Assembly (NCBI RefSeq): GCF_003751265.1
Contig: NZ_RJKN01000008.1
Span: forward strand, 1-64,000
Direction: 5' to 3'
Origin: Pseudokineococcus lusitanus
GTDB taxonomy: Bacteria; Actinomycetota; Actinomycetes; Actinomycetales; Quadrisphaeraceae
Length of the DNA stretch: 64,000 bases
The translations under genes and the position numbers were made by a program. This document shows, piece by piece, positions 8,783 through 15,770 of this stretch (the first letter of the stretch is position 1; each line of letters opens with the position of its first letter). Under the pieces are notes generated by a model. It was not told where the DNA came from. It did not search any database and saw only the letters and a list, made by a program, of their open reading frames with translations.

Positions 8783-8822
8783 TCTGCACGGGCGGCGGGA
8801 TGCATCCCGCCGCTCGTGCAGA
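8783..8822. repeat. TCTGCACG-family palindrome, copy 2
   Basis: Almost identical to the 46-bp palindrome at 434, with one mismatch in the right arm (CGCTCGTGCAGA instead of CGCCCGTGCAGA). The central GGGATGCATCCC is conserved. Confidence 0.75.
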
Positions 8823-8868
8823 GGCTCACGCGTAGCGGCCGGGGGGGCGTCGACGGGGAGGGAAGGGC

Positions 8869-8932
8869 GGGACGAGCGGGTGGCGAGGCGAGGGACGAAG
8901 GGGTGGCGACGACCCGGGACGAGCGGGTGGCG
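8869..8932. repeat. Three copies of a 17-bp unit (GGGACGAGCGGGTGGCG)
   Basis: Copies start at 8869, 8892 and 8916. The first and third are identical and the middle one has two changes. The 23-24-base period makes it a short minisatellite. Confidence 0.7.
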
Positions 8933-9090
8933 GCGGGCGCGCGTCCGGCACGTCAGGCCGGCGCCCCGCCCCGTGCGGCACCCGGCCGGAGCGCGCCGAG
9001 GCAGTGCCAGAGCGCGCCCGGCGCCGCCCGCGGGGGCGACCGAGCGCCGTGACCCGCCGTGACCCGGCCGCGGCCGCCGCACCCCGAGCC

Positions 9091-9130
9091 TCTGCACGAG
9101 ATCCGCCGTGCACCGCGGATCTCGTGCAGA
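9091..9130. repeat. TCTGCACG-family palindrome, copy 3 (variant stem)
   Basis: A 16-bp perfect stem, TCTGCACGAGATCCGC and its complement, encloses an 8-base loop. The outer 8 bp match the other two copies and the inner stem differs. It lies 30 bases past the pirin stop codon, so it may serve as that gene's terminator. Confidence 0.7.
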
Positions 9131-9159
9131 CCCTCGACGCCTCGGGGCAGGGGCCGGTG

Positions 9160-10137
9160 TCAGCCGGCGCGTCGCCGCGGGACCAGGCGGACGCCGGGCA
9201 GCGGCGGGGCGGGGATGCGCTCGTCGCCGTGGCCGTCGACACGGCCGTAGCGGTCCGAGCGGGCCTCCCAGTCGTCGCGCCGGGCGACGACCTCGTCGTG
9301 GGTGCGCGCCACGAGGTTCCACCACATGAGGAGGTCTTCCCGGAACGGCTCCCCGCCGAGGAGGAGGACGCGGACGGGGCCGGCGCCGGGGGCGACGAGG
9401 AGGTCGAGGCCCTCGCGGCCGGCGCCCAGGTGGAGGAGGGCGTGCTCGGGGACGGGGCCGCCGTCGACGGCGAGGGCGGCCGGGTCGCCGGTGAGGACGA
9501 GGAGGGCGTGCTCGTCGCGGGGGTCGAGGGGGAGCGTCGTCGCCCCCTCGGCGAGCGTGACCTCGGCGGCGACGGCGCGGGTGTCGGTCCGGGCGGGGGA
9601 GACGGCGTCGCCGAGCCGCCCGACCATGACGCGGGCCGACGAGCGCGGTCCCTCGAGCACCGGCAGGTCGCGGTGGTGCTCGAAGCGCGGCGGGTCGTGG
9701 CGGGTGGCGTCCGGGAGCGCGAGCCAGAGCTGGACGCCGGACAGGGGGGCGCCGTCGTCGAGCGACACCTCGGAGTGGCTGACGCCGCGGCCGGCGGTCA
9801 TGAGGTCGAGCTCACCGGGGCGCACGACGACGTCGCTGCCGACGCTGTCGCGGTGCCGGATCGTCCCCGACAGCGGCCAGGTGACGGTCGCGAGGCCGGT
9901 GTGCGGGTGGGGGAGGACGCGCATCGACGCCGACGTGGGGCCGTAGCGGTCGACGAAGCACCAGGCGCCGACGGTGGGGACGTCGCGCTGCGGCAGGGTG
10001 CGCCGGACCTCGAGGCCCCGGACGCCGCCGAGCGGCACGGTGCGGGCGGGCAGCACCTGCCGTCGCGGCGTCCCGCCCGCCCCCAGGGGCTCGCCGGGGA
10101 CCGGGCGCTCGTCGGGACGGGCCTCGAGGTCGGTCAC
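9160..10137 (-). CDS. Pirin-family protein (quercetinase-like cupin)
   Basis: The 325-residue protein has the usual bicupin pirin length. The N-terminal cupin shows the pirin metal-site pattern: FVDRYGP, LPHPHTGLATVTWPL and TAGRGVSHSEV, in which the two His of HPHTG and the later His residues would hold iron. Near the C-terminus, MWWNLVARTHDEV is typical of this family. Pirins act as iron-dependent redox sensors or quercetinases; the substrate here is unknown. The GTG at 10135-10137 gives the expected N-terminus. It lies 77 bases downstream of a DoxX gene on the same strand, a frequent redox-stress pairing, so an operon is likely. Confidence 0.88.
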   Translation of the reverse strand: MTDLEARPDERPVPGEPLGAGGTPRRQVLPARTVPLGGVRGLEVRRTLPQRDVPTVGAWCFVDRYGPTSASMRVLPHPHTGLATVTWPLSGTIRHRDSVGSDVVVRPGELDLMTAGRGVSHSEVSLDDGAPLSGVQLWLALPDATRHDPPRFEHHRDLPVLEGPRSSARVMVGRLGDAVSPARTDTRAVAAEVTLAEGATTLPLDPRDEHALLVLTGDPAALAVDGGPVPEHALLHLGAGREGLDLLVAPGAGPVRVLLLGGEPFREDLLMWWNLVARTHDEVVARRDDWEARSDRYGRVDGHGDERIPAPPLPGVRLVPRRRAG

Positions 10138-10214
10138 GGCTGCCTCCGGGGGCGGGCGGGTGCTGCTCCGTGGTGCTGCGTCGTGCGGGTGGTGCTGCGG
10201 TGCGGCGGGACCGC

Positions 10215-10787
10215 TCAGGCGTCCTGCGCCTGCTCGGCGTCGCCGGCGGCGTCGAGCTGCTCGGCGTCCGTCGTCGCGCTCGCGGCGACGGCCTTCTGGC
10301 GCGCGCCGATGACCTGGGCGGCCGCGACGCCGACGCCGGCGAGGGCGGCGGCGACCATCCACGGGCGGTTCAGCCGGTGGCCGAGCGCGTGGTCGAGGGA
10401 GTACCGGCCCGGCCCGGCGACGGCGAGGGCGGCGCCCGTCGTGGCGAGGACGGCGTTGAGCTCGTAGCCGCCGGAGGCGGCCCAGAAGCCGGCGGGGGCG
10501 TGGACGGTGCCGGCCGCGGTCATCGTCGCGGCGGTCGCCGCGCCGGCGACGGGGGTGCCGAGGCCGAGGGCCAGGCCGGCGCCGCCGGCGGCCTCGCCGA
10601 GGCCCGCGAGCAGGGCGCTGCGCTTCCCGGGCCGGAAGCCCATGGCCTCCATGGCGCCGCCGGTGGCGTCGAGGCCGTGGCCGCCGAACCAGCCGAACAG
10701 CTTCTGGGCGCCGTGGGCGAAGAGGGTGCCGCCGACGCCCACGCGCAGGGCGAGCAGGCCGAGGTCGGTGCGGGAGCGGTGGGACAT
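10215..10787 (-). CDS. DoxX-family membrane protein
   Basis: The 190-residue protein starts LGLLALRVGVGGTLFAHGAQ and continues with KLFGWFGGHG, which is characteristic of DoxX. Four hydrophobic segments lie between residues 10 and 150, and the C-terminal tail is Ala/Gln-rich. DoxX proteins take part in membrane thiol and oxidative-stress responses; the exact reaction is not clear. GGAGG precedes the ATG. It heads the likely doxX-pirin operon and is divergent from the DUF427 gene. Confidence 0.85.
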   Translation of the reverse strand: MSHRSRTDLGLLALRVGVGGTLFAHGAQKLFGWFGGHGLDATGGAMEAMGFRPGKRSALLAGLGEAAGGAGLALGLGTPVAGAATAATMTAAGTVHAPAGFWAASGGYELNAVLATTGAALAVAGPGRYSLDHALGHRLNRPWMVAAALAGVGVAAAQVIGARQKAVAASATTDAEQLDAAGDAEQAQDA

Positions 10788-10894
10788 GGGTGCCTCCGAG
10801 CGGGGTGGCCGTGGTGCGGCCGGAGCGGTGCCGCGGCCGCGGGACGGCCGGTGACGTGGTCGGTGCGGCGACGACGTCGGCGCCGGGGACGACG

Positions 10895-10923
10895 GTACGC
10901 CTTTTCCTTGAGAGTGCAAGTAC
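10895..10923. promoter_or_regulatory. Locally AT-rich element with inverted repeat between doxX and DUF427
   Basis: This 29-base patch stands out from the GC-rich background. It starts and ends with GTAC and contains CTTG-AGAGTG-CAAG. It lies in the divergent promoter region about 108 bases upstream of doxX. Probably a promoter or operator for a redox regulator; the factor is not identified. Confidence 0.35.
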
Positions 10924-10986
10924 CTCCCGGCGGGGACGGGCGTGCTCACCCGTGCGCCGACCGGCCGTGCGACCGAGACTGCGCCC

Positions 10987-11502
10987 ATGACCCCCGCCCC
11001 GCGACCCCGCCCCCTGCCCGCCGGCCCCGGCCAGGAGTCGGTGTGGGACTACCCGCGCCCGCCGGCCCTCGTCCGCAGCCCCCGCGGCGTCGAGGTGCGC
11101 TCGCCGGACGGCGCCGCGGTGCTGGCCCGCACCGACCGCGCCTGGCGCGTGCTCGAGACGAGCCACCCGCCCACCTGGTACGTGCCGCGCGAGGACGTCG
11201 CGGACGGCGTCCTCGTGCGCTCGGCGGCTCCCGCGACGACGTGCGAGTGGAAGGGCCGGGCCACCTACTGGGACGTCGTCCTGCCCGACGGCGGACGCCT
11301 CGAGGCGGCGGCGTGGTCGTACGAGACGCCGACGCCGCGCTTCGCCGACCTCGCCGGGGCGCTCGCCTTCGCGCCGGCGCAGGTCGCCGCGACGGTCGAC
11401 GGCGAGCGGGTCCGCCCCCAGGAGGGCGGCTTCTACGGCGGCTGGGTGACGGACGACGTCGTCGGCCCCTTCAAGGGCGGGCCCGGCACCTGGGGCTGGT
11501 GA
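10987..11502 (+). CDS. DUF427-domain protein
   Basis: The 171-residue protein matches the DUF427 pattern: VRSPRGVEVRSPDG, TSHPPTWYVPREDV, TTCEWKGRATYWDV and AAWSYETPTP. Proteins of this family are small beta-fold cytoplasmic proteins of unknown function, common in actinobacteria and often near redox genes. The ATG at 10987 opens the conserved frame. It is divergent from doxX and ends 22 bases before the convergent PhoD-like gene. Confidence 0.85.
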   Translation: MTPAPRPRPLPAGPGQESVWDYPRPPALVRSPRGVEVRSPDGAAVLARTDRAWRVLETSHPPTWYVPREDVADGVLVRSAAPATTCEWKGRATYWDVVLPDGGRLEAAAWSYETPTPRFADLAGALAFAPAQVAATVDGERVRPQEGGFYGGWVTDDVVGPFKGGPGTWGW

Positions 11503-11524
11503 CCCCCGGCGCCGGGCTGCGGGC

Positions 11525-13405
11525 TCAGGCCAGGAAGAGCTCGCGGTCCTCGCGGAGGCGGACGTCGTCGGGCGCGGCCGGGTCGGTGCCCGGGCCCCGG
11601 CCCGGCTCGGCCTTCTCGAAGACGACGCGGGCCGAGCGGCCCAGCAGCACGAGCGTCGCGAAGCCGTTGCCGAGCATCGGCCCCGTCGTCGAGCGCCAGT
11701 GCACGTCGAGCGGCTCGGCGCCCACGGTGCGGCGCAGCAGGCGCCCGGCGGCGCGCGCGAGGGGGGTGTGGAGGAAGCGGAACGCCGTCGTGAGGCCGCG
11801 CGGGAGGCCGTTGCGCAGCGGCGAGCTCGTCACCTGCCACACCGGGGCGCGGACGCCCCGGTCGGGGCGGAAGGACAGCGGCGCCACGTAGCCGTGGTGG
11901 ACGTCGCCGGAGAGGAAGAGCACCGAGCCGGGCTCGCGGCCGTGCTCGCCCGCCGCGACGGCGCCGACGCGGTCGACGAGACGGCGGAACGAGGTCTCGA
12001 AGGCCCCCCAGTGCTCGAGGTCGACGGCCTGGCGCAGCGCCTCGGCGCGCGGGCGGAAGCGCTCGCCCCAGGCGCCGGCGGACGCCGTCGCCGCGTTCCA
12101 CGCCTCGAGGTCGTGCAGCGCGGGCTCGAGCAGCACGGGCAGCGACGACGCGACGAGCAGGTGGTCGACGTCGCCGACGAGCGCGTCCTCGACGGCCCGC
12201 ATCTCCTCCTCGTCGAGCATCGTGCGGCGGTCGTCGGACAGGACGCGCCCGGAGCGGGTGTCGACGACGACGAGCCGGGTGCGGCCGAGGTCGCGGACGT
12301 AGGACCACTGCGACGTGCCGCTGCCGTCGACCTGGGCGTCGGCGTCCAGGGCGAACTCCCGCAGGACCTCCTCGGCGTCGCCCTCCTCGCCGACCTCGCG
12401 CACCCGCGCCCACAGGTCGTCGGCCGCGAGCCGCGCGGGCTCGAGGTTCCCGAGGTGCTGGTAGAGCCAGTACGAGGCGTACGCGCCGGCGATGCGCCCG
12501 CGCCACCACGGCAGCGTCTGCACGTGCTCGCGCCAGGCGCGGGAGGTGTTCCAGTCGTCGCGGACGTCGTGGTCGTCGAAGATCATGGCCGTCGGCGTCG
12601 TCGCGAGCAGCCACCGGACCTCCGGGTCGGCCCAGGACTCGGCGTAGAGCCAGGTGTACTCCTCGAAGTCGCCGACCTCCCCGTGCGGCTCGGCGTCCCC
12701 GCGCTTGGCGGTGATGCGCTCGCGCATGCCGGGGGACAGGCCCTCGTCGGCGTAGACCTGGTCTCCGAGCATGAGCAGCAGGTCGGGCGTGCGGCGCCCG
12801 CGCTGGCAGGCCACGGAGAGGGCGACGAGGGCGTCCACCCCGACGGCCTCCTCGCCGACGTCGCGCGTGAAGGGCGGCACCTGCGGGCGGTCGACCCGGC
12901 ACGAGCCCAGGGCGATGGACAGCGCCGGGGTCTGGGACGCCGATGGCGCGGGCGTCCCCGCGTGCGGCGGCTCGGGCGCCAGCGCGCCCTCGCGGACGGC
13001 CTCGTCGTGCGCGGCCTGCACGTCCGGCGCGGTCGTGGGGTCGTTGCCGTCGGAGCCGGCGGGGGAGGTGCGGCTGCCCGGCTCCGGCAGCGAGCGGATC
13101 CGGGGCGCCGGCCGCGGGTCGTCGGGCAGCGGCCAGACCTGGGCCCCGTCGAGGTCGACGGCGTAGTCCGTCTCCCCGCCCGGCTCGAGCCCCTCGACGA
13201 CGACGAGCGCGAAGTGGTGGCCGCCCACCGTCACCGTCCGCGCGCGGCCGCCGGCGTCCCCGGCGCGGACGGCCACCTCGCCCCGGCGGGCGGTCTCCAC
13301 CCAGACGGTGGCCGACGTGCCCGCGACGTGGCGCAGGAGGGGGCCGATGACGAGGTCGCCCGAGCTCTGGACGACGTCGGACGAGGTGGTGCCGGGGTCC
13401 GTCAC
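11525..13405 (-). CDS. PhoD-like metallophosphatase
   Basis: The 626-residue protein has an N-terminal fibronectin-like region (about 20-100), a Pro/Ala-rich linker (about 100-160) and a metallophosphatase domain. Metal-binding motifs are visible: LGSCRVD, LMLGDQVYADEG, MIFDDHDVRDDWN and LSGDVHHGYV. These fit PhoD-type alkaline phosphatases or phosphodiesterases that use Ca/Fe centres. No clear signal peptide or Tat motif is present, unlike classical secreted PhoD, so a cytoplasmic role or an unusual export route is possible. The GTG start at 13403-13405 is the first in frame. Confidence 0.85.
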   Translation of the reverse strand: MTDPGTTSSDVVQSSGDLVIGPLLRHVAGTSATVWVETARRGEVAVRAGDAGGRARTVTVGGHHFALVVVEGLEPGGETDYAVDLDGAQVWPLPDDPRPAPRIRSLPEPGSRTSPAGSDGNDPTTAPDVQAAHDEAVREGALAPEPPHAGTPAPSASQTPALSIALGSCRVDRPQVPPFTRDVGEEAVGVDALVALSVACQRGRRTPDLLLMLGDQVYADEGLSPGMRERITAKRGDAEPHGEVGDFEEYTWLYAESWADPEVRWLLATTPTAMIFDDHDVRDDWNTSRAWREHVQTLPWWRGRIAGAYASYWLYQHLGNLEPARLAADDLWARVREVGEEGDAEEVLREFALDADAQVDGSGTSQWSYVRDLGRTRLVVVDTRSGRVLSDDRRTMLDEEEMRAVEDALVGDVDHLLVASSLPVLLEPALHDLEAWNAATASAGAWGERFRPRAEALRQAVDLEHWGAFETSFRRLVDRVGAVAAGEHGREPGSVLFLSGDVHHGYVAPLSFRPDRGVRAPVWQVTSSPLRNGLPRGLTTAFRFLHTPLARAAGRLLRRTVGAEPLDVHWRSTTGPMLGNGFATLVLLGRSARVVFEKAEPGRGPGTDPAAPDDVRLREDRELFLA

Positions 13406-13477
13406 CGGCGGATCGTCTCAGCCGGACGTCGGTCCGGCCCGTGCGGAGCCCGTGCTCCCGCTGTGCGGTCGGGGCGC

Positions 13478-13696
13478 TCAGCCGCGCGGGTGACGGCGCC
13501 CGGGCCCGGGCGGGGGCTCGGGGCAGGCGGCGCGCACGTCGGCGGCCATGACGTCGAGCTCGGCGAGCAGCGCGGACCCGGCGCGCGAGCGGCCCTCTGC
13601 GGCCGGGACGCGACGGAGGGCCGAGAGCGGCCGGCGGTGCGGCCGGTCGCCCCGGGGCAGGTGCGGACGGAGGGACGGGCGGGACGGCAGGTGCAC
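13478..13696 (-). CDS. Small basic protein of unknown function (72 aa)
   Basis: Not recognised. The frame begins with GTG at 13694-13696, preceded by GAGGAG with a 7-base gap, which is a good ribosome site. The product is rich in Arg and Pro and has a central helix-like stretch (AGSALLAELDVMAADVRAA). It follows the PhoD-like gene upstream on the same strand. High GC makes chance frames common, so the gene rests mainly on its ribosome site. Confidence 0.35.
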   Translation of the reverse strand: MHLPSRPSLRPHLPRGDRPHRRPLSALRRVPAAEGRSRAGSALLAELDVMAADVRAACPEPPPGPGRRHPRG

Positions 13697-13830
13697 GGCG
13701 GGACTCCTCGGGCGGGACGGGACCCCGGGTGTCTCCAGGCGCGGTGCGCGGTGCGTGCGTGCCGACGCTACGCCCGGAGGGGCGCGAGCGGCGCCTCCCG
13801 CGCACGGCCCGTGGACACCGCGGGCGTCCC

Positions 13831-14046
13831 TCAGCCGCGGCGCTGCGCCCGCAGCTGCCGGACCGCCAGCCCGCACGTGAGCAGCCCGCCGACGACCACC
13901 ACGACGACGCCGACCCAGACGGGGAGCCCGCCGGGGCCCTCCGCGGTCGGGTCGAGGACGACGGCGAGGAGCACGCCGAGGGCCACGAAGCCGAGCCCGA
14001 CGCCGACGGCGCCGCGGGGACGGCGGTACTGCTCGACCTTCACCAC
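13831..14046 (-). CDS. Small two-helix membrane protein (71 aa)
   Basis: Not assigned to a named family. Two hydrophobic segments (about residues 12-31 and 42-62) follow a short basic start (VKVEQYRRPRG) and are followed by RQLRAQRRG, the charge pattern of a small inner-membrane protein. Two GTG codons in tandem can serve as start. It is divergent from the Usp gene. Confidence 0.6.
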   Translation of the reverse strand: MVKVEQYRRPRGAVGVGLGFVALGVLLAVVLDPTAEGPGGLPVWVGVVVVVVGGLLTCGLAVRQLRAQRRG

Positions 14047-14254
14047 GGGGACAGCCTGCCCGCCGCGCCGGACGCCCGCGCGGGCGCGGCGGGGCGACGC
14101 ACGACCCGCGCGGGGTCCAGGGCGCCGCGTCCGCCCGGGGGCGGGGGCGCGCCCGGCCAGCGTGCCACCGCAGGGACCTCCCGTCGTCCGGGGGGCGCGG
14201 GGGCGCCGATGTCCTAGGGTCGGCGCGTCCCCCCGAGCTGCGCAGGAGGCCCCC

Positions 14255-14647
14255 GTGAGCGTCGTGGTCGGCTACGTCCCCAGCCGCGAGGGCGCGCTCG
14301 TCCTCGAGCGGGCCGTCGACGAGGCCCGCTCGCGCGGCGTCCGTCTCGTGGCCCTCAACGTGCCCCGCAGCAGCGAGTTCGCGCAGGACTTCGTGGCCGA
14401 CGACGCCGAGCTGGCCGACCTCGACGCGCTCCTGGCCGAGGCCGGAGTCGAGCACGAGGTGCGCCGGGGCACCGGCGACGAGGCGCCCGCCGACACGCTC
14501 CTCGACCTCGTCGACGAGGTGGGGGCCGAGCTCGTCGTCATCGGCCTCCGCCGGCGCTCGCCCGTGGGGAAGATGCTCATGGGCAGCACCTCCCAGCGCG
14601 TGCTCCTCGACGCGCCCTGCCCGGTGCTCGCCGTCCAGCACGACTGA
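14255..14647 (+). CDS. Universal stress protein (UspA family)
   Basis: The 130-residue single-domain Usp has VVGYVPSREG at the start and the nucleotide-binding loop GLRRRSPVGKMLMGSTSQRVL at about residues 93-113, followed by APCPVLAVQ, so ATP binding is likely. The GTG start is preceded by AGGAGG. A TAGGGT element at 14215-14220 could be the -10 box. Usp proteins help cells survive starvation and hypoxia; the partner is unknown. Confidence 0.88.
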   Translation: MSVVVGYVPSREGALVLERAVDEARSRGVRLVALNVPRSSEFAQDFVADDAELADLDALLAEAGVEHEVRRGTGDEAPADTLLDLVDEVGAELVVIGLRRRSPVGKMLMGSTSQRVLLDAPCPVLAVQHD

Positions 14648-14744
14648 CGCCCCGCCGCCCGGGGCCGGCACCCGGACGGCACGCCGACCGACCCCGACCG
14701 ACCCGGACCGACGCGGGCCCGGCGCCCGCGGGAAGCAGGTGGCC

Positions 14745-15698
14745 GTGCCCCTCCCCCGACCGCGCGGGACCCATGTCTCCGCCTCGCACACCGTCTGGGA
14801 CCGCGCGCTCGACCCGGTGGCGGTCGTCCGCTCCGGCGACGAGGTCGAGGTCCTCACGCAGGAGGCCTCCGGCGGCCAGCTCGGCCCCGGCAGCACCGCC
14901 GCCGACATCGCCGTGCTCGACCTGCGGCGCATCAACCCCGTCGTCGGCCCCTTCTTCGTCGAGGGGGCCCGCCCCGGGGACGCGCTCGTCGTCGACGTCC
15001 TGTCGGTCGACCTCGACACGTGGGGCTGGTCGGCCCTCATCCCGGGCTTCGGGCTGCTGGCGGACGAGTTCCCCGAGCCGTACCTGCGCACCTCCGCGGT
15101 GGACTCCACGCCGGGCGGCGGAGGGGTCCAGCTGCTGCCGGACGTCGTCCTGCCGCTCGCGCCCATGGTCGGGACGATCGGCGTGGCCCCGCCCGAGCCG
15201 GGCCCGCACAGCGTCGTCCCGCCGCGCCGCTGGGGCGGCAACCTCGACATCCGCGACGTCGGCCCGGGCGCCCGCGTCGTCCTCCCGGTCGGGGTCGAGG
15301 GCGGGCTCTTCTCCCTCGGCGACGTCCACGCCGTCATGGGCGACGGCGAGGTCTGCGGCACCGGCGTGGAGACGTCGGCGCTCGTGCGGGTCCGCCTCAC
15401 CGTCGCGCCCGGCCGGGCGCCCGCCTCGCCCGTCGTCGTGACGGACCTGCGGACGCTCCGGCTGGAGACGACGCTCGCGACGACGGGCGTGGGCGACGAC
15501 CTCCTCGAGTGCTCGCGGGACGCGGTCCGCCAGGCGGTCGACCTCCTCGTCGAGGAGCGTGGGACGTCCCGCGAGGACGCCTACCTCCTGCTGTCGCTCG
15601 CCGCGGACCTGCGGGTCTCCGAGGTGGTCGACGCCCCGCACTGGGTGGTCACCTGCCACGTCCCGCGCCGGCTGCTGCCGGGCTGGCCGCACGTCTGA
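14745..15698 (+). CDS. Acetamidase/formamidase family protein
   Basis: The 317-residue protein matches the FmdA/AmdA family, which hydrolyses formamide or short amides to ammonia and the acid. Motifs include THVSASHTVWDRALDPV at the N-terminus, GPFFVEGARPGDALVVDV, RWGGNLDIRDVGPG, LFSLGDVHAVMGDGEVCGTG and DAYLLLSLAADLRVSEVVD. The conserved DVHA/GDGE pairs are the likely zinc ligands. GTG at 14745 lies about 10 bases past GGGAAG and is preferred over GTG at 14739. It converges on the giant surface-protein gene, with a strong hairpin between them. Its substrate cannot be read from sequence. Confidence 0.85.
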   Translation: MPLPRPRGTHVSASHTVWDRALDPVAVVRSGDEVEVLTQEASGGQLGPGSTAADIAVLDLRRINPVVGPFFVEGARPGDALVVDVLSVDLDTWGWSALIPGFGLLADEFPEPYLRTSAVDSTPGGGGVQLLPDVVLPLAPMVGTIGVAPPEPGPHSVVPPRRWGGNLDIRDVGPGARVVLPVGVEGGLFSLGDVHAVMGDGEVCGTGVETSALVRVRLTVAPGRAPASPVVVTDLRTLRLETTLATTGVGDDLLECSRDAVRQAVDLLVEERGTSREDAYLLLSLAADLRVSEVVDAPHWVVTCHVPRRLLPGWPHV

Positions 15699-15721
15699 CG
15701 CACCCGTCCTGTCCTGCCCGA

Positions 15722-15747
15722 CCCGGCCGGCCCGGAGGCCGGCCGGG
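15722..15747. terminator. Bidirectional hairpin between convergent genes
   Basis: An 11-bp perfect stem (CCCGGCCGGCC and its complement) with a 4-base loop lies between the acetamidase stop and the stop of the surface-protein gene. Nothing else is visible in this 72-base gap. Confidence 0.75.
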
Positions 15748-15770
15748 ACGGGTGCCGGGACGGTGCCGGC

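Larger units (their letters stand above)
8539..9159. other. 621-bp intergenic stretch rich in repeats, no convincing gene
   Basis: No frame shows recognisable protein composition or a good ribosome site. It contains the CCGCACGTGCGG palindrome at 8555, two copies of the TCTGCACG palindrome family (8783 and 9091), and three copies of a 17-bp unit between 8869 and 8932. It separates the mod operon promoter from the end of the pirin gene. Confidence 0.6.
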
